Below, in pieces: positions 1 through 5,013 of a stretch of DNA of 5,013 nucleotides; the first letter of the stretch is position 1; each line of letters starts with the position of its first letter. The DNA comes from Planctomycetaceae bacterium (GTDB lineage Bacteria; Planctomycetota; Planctomycetia; Pirellulales; Thermoguttaceae): positions 1-5,013 of the forward strand of contig WRMR01000376.1 of the NCBI GenBank assembly GCA_009776995.1. The letters run 5' to 3'. The translations under genes and the position numbers were made by a program. A model generated the notes under the pieces. It had not been told where the DNA came from, ran no database searches, and worked only from the letters and a program-made list of their open reading frames with translations.

Positions 1-50
1 AAAACGGCATTATTGTCCCGTTAATCGAGTTTTCGACGTAATCGACCATA

Positions 51-116
51 TTTGCCCTGTAACGCACAATTGGCAAACTGGTACTTATGACGGCAAAAGA
101 CGGCAAACATGGCAGA
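51..116. repeat. Phased GGCAAA repeats, iteron- or operator-like
   Basis: The plus strand has GGCAAA at 72-77, 92-97 and 102-107, spaced 20 and 10 bases, so all three lie on one face of the helix. Two of them are part of the direct repeat GACGGCAAA at 89-97 and 99-107. An imperfect copy, GGCAGA, follows at 111-116, and an inverted copy, TTTGCC, lies at 51-56. The region is outside any convincing gene, just downstream of the primase-helicase. Helical phasing suggests protein binding, either a repressor or a replication initiator. The units are short, so chance cannot be ruled out. Confidence 0.4.
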
Positions 117-127
117 ATGAGGCATTG

Positions 128-150
128 TTTGATTTATTTCAATAATCAAA
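128..150. repeat. AT-rich inverted repeat
   Basis: TTTGATT at 128-134 and AATCAAA at 144-150 are exact inverse complements around a nine-base AT-rich spacer, and pairing can extend inward with one bulged base. There is no GC-rich stem or following T run, so it does not look like an intrinsic terminator. A dimeric repressor site or an easily melted element beside the GGCAAA repeats are both possible. Confidence 0.4.
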
Positions 151-255
151 AGCATGGAGACGCACGTTGGAGCGGGTTGGTGGCCATTGGGAGGGAGCGA
201 TGCGATGGTCAAAACAAGCAATCGCCGCGATGTCGGCAGTCGGGTAATCGCATGG

Positions 256-2406
256 TTACGCATTCCACTCCTCGCAATCCGGTGCCGGTTCACCGGTCGT
301 ATCACCGGATGGCAATTCCCAAATCCATTGACCGGCGAATCCGATTTTACGTTTCAGGATGTGGAGACTCTTGGCGGCTTCGTAAATGCCGTTGACCCCG
401 AACTTCAAACGCCTGGCATGGCCGAAAATCGTATCGGCACTTGCCGGATCATCGCGATGACCGCAAGGTTTCGCACCATCTTTGAGAAAATGACAAAGCC
501 ATTCTTCGGTCTCACTGTTATCGAACTTGCGTTTGCCCTTGCGTGTTTTCGCACGATACTCTTCGAGAAAATCGTCGGCCAGCATGTCGATACCAATTCG
601 CATGAAATGAACGACGCCGTTGCGCACGGTGTATTCAATGCCCGGTGCCTCCTCAATGAGATTGAACTTCGAGGCCAGCATGGTACGGACGCCACTCTTT
701 TTGTCGTGATAGACGTTCCACACCATACGTGCGGCATTGACATAAGCGACCGATCCGCTCCACGCCTCTGCCGCTGTACCAAAGAGCAAGGCGTTCTTTT
801 TCGGGTGGCCGAGTCCGAGGAGTGTCATACCCCGCTCTTCAGCCAAACGCATGATGGGTCGGAAGGCGGCGCGCACCTGGTTGTTCTTGAACTCATCGAT
901 CAAGCCCATGAAGGCGGTGACCGGATCAAAAATGATCAGTTTGATATAGCCCGGATAATATTCTGCCTCGATCTTGTCGATCATCTGCTCAAGGACGTCG
1001 GTGTCCAGGATCACGAATTCCTCTTGGGTGCCCCGCAACTTGTTTTTCACGACCGAAGGCATATAAACGTGATCGGGATCGCCGCCCTGATCTTCGACGC
1101 GCGGCAGGATGGTATCCGCCGCACTGTCCTCGCTCGTGAAATAGATGCAGCCGCCCTGATCGCACGGTGTCCCATCCGGCCAGTCGCGACCTGTCGAGAT
1201 GGTTGCGCACATATAGCAAACGAACCATGTTTTTCCGGTCGAACCATCGCCGCCCAAGAGGTTGAGCTTGCCCTTGATGAAACGATTGCGCCAGAGAAAC
1301 TGCAACTCCGTGCGCGTGAACGATGACAGTCGGGCAAAGTCCAATTCACGGATAATGGCTCGTTTTTTCGCTGTCTTATTGAAATTCGACAGATCAACAC
1401 CGAGTGATTCCGGTGCTGGCGGCTTGCCATAACCATGTGAGCCAAGCGTTCTTGTCGCCGATTCAAAGTCGCCGTTGTGTTCCAGCATGGTATAGGTCGC
1501 AAAGGCCGAATAGCTTTGATTCTGATCAAAGGGCCACGCATTACTCGAAAACACGTAGAATTGCCAATGACCGTCAACATGTCGCAAGGTCGCTGAAATG
1601 CCGCTGGTCTTGCCGGGTCGCCGCCAGCATTCATTGCCATCGCCTTTCGTTTCGATGTACGTCCAGCCGTGCGATTTCAAGAGTGTGCGTATGTCGGCGG
1701 TGTCGTTGAACTCATCGCCGGGACGTTCGACAATAGGCCGTATCGTCGCCACAGACGGCCTGTGTGACGTTTCGTCGACAGGCTGGTTCAATGACCAGGC
1801 CGCCGTCAACAACGCGTCACGTTCGCCCGTGCTGAGCACCGGCAGGTCTGTCAGCGAACCCTGCACCACTTCGTAACCCGGCGACGGATCGCAGAGAAAC
1901 AAGCCCGCTTCACCGCGAGTTTCAATCAGGAGAATGACCACGAATTTACGGCCTTCGCTATCGATTCGCACGATCAGCTTTTTGCCGTTGATGACAGCGT
2001 ATTCATGGCCTTTCTCAATGATCAATTCACCAAGTTCATATTCAGGCCGCTGGGCGAGCTTGACACTGCCACTGACAGCGGATTCATGGCGATAGATGAC
2101 ATGCCAGCCGCCCGACTGCGAACGTTCAATGACAAGGCGGTCAAGCAAGCTCTGATCAATTTTCTCTGCCCAAGGCTCAAAGGACTCGCCGCAATTGTCG
2201 AAGTCGATGATTTCAAGGTTGCCGGAGACCTTGCCGGTGATCAAACACAGCGAGTCAGGCGGCTTTGTGAACCATTGGATGAGTTCCTGTTCCGTCGGCA
2301 AACGCTCCTGATAGGGTTTCCACGAGAGGATGGGAATTTTCAAATCCCGACGCGCAGGCAGGACACAAAGTCCCGCCTGCAAATACTCCAATGCCTTTTC
2401 CAGCAT
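256..2406 (-). CDS. Bifunctional primase-polymerase / RepA-like AAA helicase with C-terminal winged helix
   Basis: A 716-residue fusion covering priming and unwinding. Residues 1-175 are a Prim-Pol (archaeo-eukaryotic primase) domain: the metal-binding IDFD at 67-70, SGGWH at 98-102 and a third acidic motif IETRG at 161-165, followed by FLCDPSPGY. Residues about 237-327 form the small module with WRRPGK, SATLRH, YVFSSNAWPF and a closing HNGDFESATRTLGSHGYG that often links primase and ATPase in phage proteins. Residues 365-600 are a RecA/RepA-type ATPase: Walker A GGDGSTGKT (385-393), Walker B KLIIFDP (489-495), GLGHPKK (531-537) and the SGSVAYVNAARMVW region (550-563). Residues 628-698 look like a winged helix ending WIWELP. 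All key residues are present, so the enzyme should be active. Likely role: synthesise primers and act as hexameric replicative helicase at the phage fork. It has the strongest ribosome binding site in the window and is the last gene visible in the operon. Confidence 0.95.
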   Translation of the reverse strand: MLEKALEYLQAGLCVLPARRDLKIPILSWKPYQERLPTEQELIQWFTKPPDSLCLITGKVSGNLEIIDFDNCGESFEPWAEKIDQSLLDRLVIERSQSGGWHVIYRHESAVSGSVKLAQRPEYELGELIIEKGHEYAVINGKKLIVRIDSEGRKFVVILLIETRGEAGLFLCDPSPGYEVVQGSLTDLPVLSTGERDALLTAAWSLNQPVDETSHRPSVATIRPIVERPGDEFNDTADIRTLLKSHGWTYIETKGDGNECWRRPGKTSGISATLRHVDGHWQFYVFSSNAWPFDQNQSYSAFATYTMLEHNGDFESATRTLGSHGYGKPPAPESLGVDLSNFNKTAKKRAIIRELDFARLSSFTRTELQFLWRNRFIKGKLNLLGGDGSTGKTWFVCYMCATISTGRDWPDGTPCDQGGCIYFTSEDSAADTILPRVEDQGGDPDHVYMPSVVKNKLRGTQEEFVILDTDVLEQMIDKIEAEYYPGYIKLIIFDPVTAFMGLIDEFKNNQVRAAFRPIMRLAEERGMTLLGLGHPKKNALLFGTAAEAWSGSVAYVNAARMVWNVYHDKKSGVRTMLASKFNLIEEAPGIEYTVRNGVVHFMRIGIDMLADDFLEEYRAKTRKGKRKFDNSETEEWLCHFLKDGAKPCGHRDDPASADTIFGHARRLKFGVNGIYEAAKSLHILKRKIGFAGQWIWELPSGDTTGEPAPDCEEWNA

Positions 2407-2846
2407 TACACCTCCTCATCGTTTTCGATAACAACCTTTGGGCCGTCCTTGTCGGCAACGATTTTTGTATTCTCGTAATACGAGTTCGGTCGCCGGTACT
2501 TGGGCATATCGAGGAGTGATGGCGGCAACAAGCCACGCTTGATTTTTTCCTCAAAATCCAGAATCATCATGCAATTGCAAAAAATGGCCGCGAGGTGATC
2601 TTCGTCATGCTCGCCCATCTGGAACTTCAACAAATGGCGATACATTGAGGCAAAACAGCGTTCTACACTTAGTCCGCGTTCCCAGTTTCTTCGGGCGTAT
2701 TTTTTTGCTCCCGCTGACAACCAATCGGCCAAACGTTCCATTGCGAAGGGGGAAATCAGCTCCGGATGTGATTTCCCCTCGTCACTGTCACGCACGGCAC
2801 CGCTTTCAAAAGTTTCCCGTTGCCCGCTGTCATTCATTTTTGGCAT
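2406..2846 (-). CDS. dATP/dGTP diphosphohydrolase family protein (DUF5664-like)
   Basis: With the preferred ATG at 2846 the product has 146 residues. It carries the family pattern in order: FESGAVRDSDEGK (13-25), a helix with SPFAMERLADWL, GAKKYARRNWERG (46-58), SMYRHLLKF (67-75) and GEHDEDHLAAIFCN (78-91), followed by GLLPPSLLDMP. The acidic and His residues of the EDH helix are likely metal and nucleotide ligands, as in MazG-like all-alpha NTP pyrophosphohydrolases. Expected reaction: purine dNTP to dNMP plus pyrophosphate in the cytoplasm. I recall the family name from phages that carry 2-aminoadenine (Z) DNA, where such an enzyme supplies dGMP and depletes dATP; many relatives occur without that pathway. 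The start at 2846 is chosen because GGGAG lies five bases upstream; an in-frame GTG at 2885 would add 13 residues. Its stop overlaps the primase start as TAATG. The C-terminal 30 residues are charged and less conserved. Confidence 0.9.
   Translation of the reverse strand: MPKMNDSGQRETFESGAVRDSDEGKSHPELISPFAMERLADWLSAGAKKYARRNWERGLSVERCFASMYRHLLKFQMGEHDEDHLAAIFCNCMMILDFEEKIKRGLLPPSLLDMPKYRRPNSYYENTKIVADKDGPKVVIENDEEV
2409..2417 (-). promoter_or_regulatory. Ribosome binding site of the primase-helicase
   Basis: The minus strand reads GAGGAGGTG, a near-perfect complement of the 16S rRNA 3' end, placed just before the TAATG stop/start overlap. It sits inside the last codons of the dNTP hydrolase gene, so the primase can be reached both by coupling and by independent initiation. 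Confidence 0.85.
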
Positions 2847-3391
2847 AAAGTCTCCCGTTTCGTTTGAGTAAATTCGTGAATCCACATACCGTTGTCTCTG
2901 AGCGTGTCCCAGTCGACATCGTAAAACATAGTCTGCCCGATCTGGTCATTGCCTGTCATGCGAACCTCGCACAGTCCCCGGTCAATGCAATCGTAAATAT
3001 CACGTGTGAATGCAATCGCCGCACTGAGGAGCCTCCCCGTTTTATTATCAAGAGATGCGTGAACCACGTATTTGGCGATTTTGGATCGAAACATTGCATC
3101 GGAGGACTTGGCATCATTGGCAAATTCCGTTTTCCCCTGAAATTCCTGGTCGTGGCGGATGGTGAAGGTACGGTTTTCCGTGCCGTATTGCATGTGGATG
3201 CCGATTCCGAACAGTCCGTATTCCGGATGAACCAAAGTTGCATCAACTCTTGCTCGTGTGTCAAGCATTTGCCCGAACTTGTCATTCGACCACGTAAGAA
3301 AGACAAGTCCTTTCAACAATCGTTGCAGTCGTTTTCGCAGAACGCTCTTAAAGTCGTTTTGAATGAGTCGATAATCATCTGCCAACATCAT
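2834..3391 (-). CDS. 185-residue phage protein of unknown function
   Basis: The start is ATG at 3391 (or the adjacent ATG at 3388), behind AAGGGGGTG at 3404-3396, a good Shine-Dalgarno sequence. The protein is soluble, with no signal peptide or membrane segment. After a basic helical N-terminus (residues 8-27, several Lys and Arg), residues 48-80 hold a beta-rich core: RVDATL, then YGLFGIGIHMQYG, then RTFTIRHD. A single Asp (D50) followed by a beta hairpin and a TFTIR strand recalls phage proteins with a degenerate PD-(D/E)XK nuclease-like fold, but the (D/E)XK signature is absent, so catalytic nuclease activity is not supported. Residues 85-135 are mixed, with HASLDNKTGRLLSAAIAF possibly a strand-helix unit. 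It lies between the micro-genes and the dNTP hydrolase, and its end overlaps the latter by 13 bases. Real gene, unknown job. Confidence 0.85.
   Translation of the reverse strand: MMLADDYRLIQNDFKSVLRKRLQRLLKGLVFLTWSNDKFGQMLDTRARVDATLVHPEYGLFGIGIHMQYGTENRTFTIRHDQEFQGKTEFANDAKSSDAMFRSKIAKYVVHASLDNKTGRLLSAAIAFTRDIYDCIDRGLCEVRMTGNDQIGQTMFYDVDWDTLRDNGMWIHEFTQTKRETLCQK
2851..2856 (-). promoter_or_regulatory. Ribosome binding site that decides the dNTP hydrolase start
   Basis: GGGAGA on the minus strand lies five bases from the ATG at 2846. The longer GTG start at 2885 has no comparable site and would sit deeper in the upstream gene, and an ATG at 2837 (which shares ATGA with the upstream stop) is too far from this site. 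Confidence 0.7.
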
Positions 3392-3441
3392 TGCACACCC
3401 CCTTTTAGCGATATGGTTAAAATGCTTTTTTCACTGATCAC
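3388..3441 (-). CDS. Possible 17-residue microORF or coupling leader
   Basis: A GTG at 3441 overlaps the stop of the 27-residue peptide as GTGA and is preceded by GGAG at 3453-3450, eight bases away. The frame encodes MISEKSILTISLKGGVQ and stops with TGA at 3390-3388, which overlaps the ATGATG start of the following 185-residue gene. The peptide itself is unremarkable. The double overlap plus a usable ribosome binding site would carry ribosomes from one gene to the next, so this may be a coupling leader and not a functional peptide. An ORF this short can easily arise by chance. Confidence 0.28.
   Translation of the reverse strand: MISEKSILTISLKGGVQ
3396..3404 (-). promoter_or_regulatory. Ribosome binding site of the 185-residue gene
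   Basis: AAGGGGGTG on the minus strand ends a few bases before ATGATG; the run of five G leaves six bases to the first ATG and nine to the second, so both starts are possible. It lies inside the possible 17-residue microORF. Confidence 0.7.
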
Positions 3442-3521
3442 AGGCTTTTCTCCAAAAAGTAACAAATCATCGCCCCCAAAAAGAAAGCGACCAGTAACAT
3501 GAGTTTTTGTTTCAAGGTCAT
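3438..3521 (-). CDS. 27-residue single-span membrane peptide
   Basis: A short open frame in the 126-base gap between two clear genes. It begins with ATG at 3521 sharing ATGA with the stop of the zinc-ribbon gene, and ends with TGA at 3440-3438. The product starts MTLKQKL, then has about sixteen uncharged, mostly hydrophobic residues (MLLVAFFLGAMICYFL) and ends EKSL. That is one membrane-spanning helix, with the two N-terminal lysines favouring an N-inside, C-outside orientation. There is no good Shine-Dalgarno sequence of its own, so translation would depend on termination of the upstream gene. I do not recognise a family. Size and shape would fit a small phage membrane peptide, for example a regulator of a host membrane protein or a host-takeover factor, but that is speculation. 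The start/stop overlap and the clean hydrophobic helix make chance less likely, though not excluded. Confidence 0.6.
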   Translation of the reverse strand: MTLKQKLMLLVAFFLGAMICYFLEKSL

Positions 3522-3931
3522 CGTTGTAATGTCCGATTCAAGGTGTTGTTTTCCGCAATGGCCTCGTGCCTTGTGGGTTCGCAGACGGCCAGATTCCAGC
3601 AGTTTTCACAAACCACCGAAAAGCGACGCAAGGCATGTCCCGACTTGGGACTCAACCACTGCATAAGGATCGCCTGCTTACCACCGCATTTGTAACAGCC
3701 GGTGGTCTCCACCATTTCGTCATGCTTGCTTTTCGAGACGCCCGGTTTGCAAAGGCGTTCATTCTCAATGTCCGCCAGTGATTTTTCGATGGTCGAAGCC
3801 GCCTCACGGATGAGTTTGCGAAGATCGGCGATGTCGGTCTTTTTGCGGGACTTGCCCGCTGTTTTCAGTGTCTTATGTACATCTTCAATCTGTACACAGA
3901 GTGTTTCGAGTTTTTCCAGTAATTCGCTCAT
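3518..3931 (-). CDS. Helical plus zinc-ribbon phage protein, function unknown
   Basis: A 137-residue protein I do not recognise. The first 60 or so residues are strongly helical and rich in Leu, Ile, Glu and Lys with heptad-like spacing (LLEKLETL, then LRKLIREAASTIEKSLADIE), suggesting a coiled coil or helical hairpin and dimerisation. The second half carries a four-cysteine pair, C79-X2-C82 and C108-X2-C111 separated by 25 residues, the usual layout of a treble-clef or zinc-ribbon fold; C117 is extra. The C-terminal tail is polar and probably disordered. The start ATG at 3931 is set by GGAGG at 3945-3941 with nine bases between, lying inside the end of the upstream gene. The stop overlaps the next start as ATGA. 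Inference: a nucleic-acid or protein binding adaptor of the replication operon; no enzymatic motif is visible. Confidence 0.82.
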   Translation of the reverse strand: MSELLEKLETLCVQIEDVHKTLKTAGKSRKKTDIADLRKLIREAASTIEKSLADIENERLCKPGVSKSKHDEMVETTGCYKCGGKQAILMQWLSPKSGHALRRFSVVCENCWNLAVCEPTRHEAIAENNTLNRTLQR

Positions 3932-3935
3932 GGGG

Positions 3936-4202
3936 TTAATCCTCCATCAATTGTCCAAAGTTTTCAAAGACGTGCCAAACATGCTGACGGTCGAACATCG
4001 TGCCGATGTATTTCCAGCGATTCGGGATGATACAACCCGTTCCGAGTATCGAAAATTCTCGTGTCTCCCGTTCAGCATTGGGATCAACGGTTGCCCAAAG
4101 ACAAGGAATACCGTCCTGCATTCCGACCTTGAGAATACGGGCGTTTTTCGGCATGGAAACCACGCCGTCGGCAAGTGAGTATTTGTAAATGCTTCGCTTC
4201 AT
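3936..4202 (-). CDS. DUF7352-like small phage protein
   Basis: An 88-residue protein starting with ATG behind a GAGGTG Shine-Dalgarno sequence at 4212-4207. The pattern matches a small phage family I know as DUF7352: a start of the type IYKYSL, then VSMPKNARIL, then GIPCLWATVDP, an IxGTG turn and a closing YIGTM...VWHVFE. It is probably all beta strand, with no signal peptide, membrane segment or catalytic motif that I can see. The biochemical function of the family is not known to me. It sits between the helicase and a zinc-ribbon protein, and its last codons (Met-Glu-Asp) contain the GGAGG that serves the next gene, so the two are likely coupled in translation. Family assignment rests on remembered pattern only; that it is a real gene is well supported by spacing, ribosome binding site and recognisable family features. 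Confidence 0.8.
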   Translation of the reverse strand: MKRSIYKYSLADGVVSMPKNARILKVGMQDGIPCLWATVDPNAERETREFSILGTGCIIPNRWKYIGTMFDRQHVWHVFENFGQLMED

Positions 4203-4213
4203 ATTTCACCTCG

Positions 4214-5013
4214 TTAAAAAGGGACATCGTCAAGGTCACGAGAACACGCAAGCCGACCATCGGGAGGCGAACCATTGGAGTGCGAAGCATACTGCGATGG
4301 AACCGCAGGTTCCCCCCAGGCATCGAGATTTCCCATGATGGCGGCAACGCCTTCGGGGACTTCGCTGAGTACGGTGCGAATGATCTTGTTGTATTTTTCG
4401 CCGGGGATTTTGCGGACGGTGATGGTGATCGGCATGGCCAAGCCGCCCGCGTTGGCAATATCGACGGCCTCTTCCGCCGTTTCGGGCAAGGGATCGTTCG
4501 ACCGCTCCAGCCACCATGTCTCAAACCGTTTGCGCGCCCAACCGTCATGCTCCGGGCAGACCCATTCGGAATGCGAATGATTGAATCCGACGCGATACTC
4601 GACCTTCATGGTTTTCGGCTGCCATGCATCGGCACCGCGTTTCGTATGTACGCTGTACCAGACGTCCTGTACGTCGTATTCGGTGTCTTCAATGCCGCCG
4701 GATAGGATTCCCGCTTCCGATGCCTCGGTCTCGTGTTTTGCGGCTTCCGGCTCCGGGAACACATAACCGCAGTCGGGACAAATCTTGATTGCCGCATGCA
4801 TGATCGTCTGGCATTCCGGGCATTCACGCATGGGGGCAACGCCTTTTTGACCATCCCTGCCGTCCTTGATGGTGATCGCATCGACCGGCCCATGCCGCAT
4901 GATATTGCCGCCGTAGTCCAAAACAAGGCAATCCTGTTTCGACTCATGCAGGCGGAAACCTCTCCCGCAACACTGGTAATAAAGCCCCGGACTCGCGGGC
5001 GGACGTAACAAAA
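4214..5013 (-). CDS. Superfamily II (DEAD/DEAH-type) phage helicase, C-terminal part, cut by window edge
   Basis: The reading frame is open to the right edge of the window, so the ATPase motifs and the true start lie outside; the first TTG in frame (5011) is just a leucine codon. Counting from it, residues 13-20 (QCCGRGFR) are helicase motif VI, with the QxxGRxxR arginines that contact ATP. The following CLVLDYGGNIMRHGPVD stretch is typical of the RecA2 end of phage SF2 helicases. A zinc ribbon follows, C64-X2-C67-X10-C78-X2-C81. Residues about 113-170 (WYSVHTKRG, then SEWVCPEH, then WW) form a module I recall seeing after the ribbon in phage helicases of this type; its function is not known to me. 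The protein ends in DLDDVPF, resembling the acidic tip of bacterial SSB. Inferred role: ATP-driven unwinding or remodelling of DNA during phage replication. It is the first gene of the visible operon, with its stop 11 bases before the next start. Confidence 0.9.
   Translation of the reverse strand, partial: LLRPPASPGLYYQCCGRGFRLHESKQDCLVLDYGGNIMRHGPVDAITIKDGRDGQKGVAPMRECPECQTIMHAAIKICPDCGYVFPEPEAAKHETEASEAGILSGGIEDTEYDVQDVWYSVHTKRGADAWQPKTMKVEYRVGFNHSHSEWVCPEHDGWARKRFETWWLERSNDPLPETAEEAVDIANAGGLAMPITITVRKIPGEKYNKIIRTVLSEVPEGVAAIMGNLDAWGEPAVPSQYASHSNGSPPDGRLACSRDLDDVPF

Larger units (their letters stand above)
1..255. other. Intergenic region at the left end, no convincing gene
   Basis: After the primase-helicase stop no frame on either strand has both a ribosome binding site and a plausible protein. 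It holds the phased repeats and inverted repeat listed separately. On the minus strand TTGCCA (76-71), 17 bases, then AAATAT (53-48) is a weak promoter-like pair pointing left, and an ATG at 10-8 could start a gene that lies mostly outside the window; both are weak. No clear terminator is seen. Confidence 0.5.

Noticed and set aside
210..232. Possible intrinsic terminator after the primase-helicase (ATCG-CCG-CGAT followed on the minus strand by T-rich sequence)
   Set aside because: The stem is only four base pairs and the T tract is interrupted by G and C, so it is too weak to call.
21..305. 94-codon minus-strand frame at the left end, with an inner 33-codon ATG frame
   Set aside because: Its start lies inside the primase-helicase gene, no start has a ribosome binding site, and the composition (many Arg, His, Pro, Cys) looks like translated noncoding DNA.
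154..1326. 390-codon open frame on the plus strand
   Set aside because: It is mostly antisense to the primase-helicase, whose Walker, primase and winged-helix motifs prove the minus strand. The translation shows no family pattern. GGGAGGGAG before an internal ATG is suggestive, but not enough.
1047..1640. 197-codon minus-strand frame inside the primase-helicase
   Set aside because: It is an alternative frame of a gene with intact motifs throughout, and contains low-complexity Arg/Ser-rich sequence typical of out-of-frame reading.
2846..2885. Upstream GTG start giving a 159-residue dNTP hydrolase
   Set aside because: It has no Shine-Dalgarno sequence, while the ATG at 2846 has GGGAG at good spacing, and the family pattern begins after both starts.
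2864..3502. 212-codon plus-strand frame opposite the 185-residue gene
   Set aside because: The minus-strand gene has a good ribosome binding site and fits the operon spacing. The plus frame has neither and would be the only rightward gene in the window.
4175..4705. 176-codon plus-strand frame opposite the helicase
   Set aside because: It is antisense to the zinc-ribbon and C-terminal helicase region, with no ribosome binding site or family pattern.

Overview
The window reads as part of the DNA-replication and nucleotide-metabolism block of a tailed bacteriophage or prophage. Evidence: small tightly packed genes all on the minus strand, stop/start overlaps, and a gene set typical of phages (superfamily II helicase with zinc ribbon, DUF7352-type small protein, phage dATP/dGTP diphosphohydrolase, primase-polymerase fused to a RepA-like AAA ATPase). 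Ribosome binding sites are strong AGGAGG types, so the host is a bacterium using canonical Shine-Dalgarno recognition. Base composition is near balanced. No integrase, structural gene, tRNA or host gene is visible, so host, and prophage versus free phage, cannot be decided.

Layout, in the direction of transcription (high to low coordinates): (1) 5013-4214, C-terminal part of a DEAD/DEAH-type helicase cut by the window edge, with motif VI, a four-cysteine zinc ribbon, a conserved-looking C-terminal module and a terminal Asp-Asp-Val-Pro-Phe tip like that of single-stranded DNA binding proteins. (2) 4202-3936, a DUF7352-like 88-residue protein. (3) 3931-3518, a 137-residue helical plus zinc-ribbon protein of unknown role. 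(4) 3521-3438, a 27-residue single-span membrane peptide overlapping the previous stop by ATGA. (5) 3441-3388, a possible 17-residue microORF that bridges into the next gene by stop/start overlaps at both ends. (6) 3391-2834, a 185-residue unknown protein. (7) 2846-2406, a dATP/dGTP diphosphohydrolase-family protein. (8) 2406-256, a 716-residue primase-polymerase/helicase. Positions 1-255 contain no convincing gene, but carry phased GGCAAA repeats and an AT-rich inverted repeat that could be an operator or origin-like element.

Together the genes form one translationally coupled operon: a helicase for template remodelling, a fused primase-helicase for initiation and unwinding, and an enzyme that shapes the purine dNTP pool, with several small accessory proteins between them. 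The least explained parts are the micro-gene junction at 3388-3521, the 185-residue protein, the SSB-like tail on the helicase and the repeat-bearing intergenic region at the left end.
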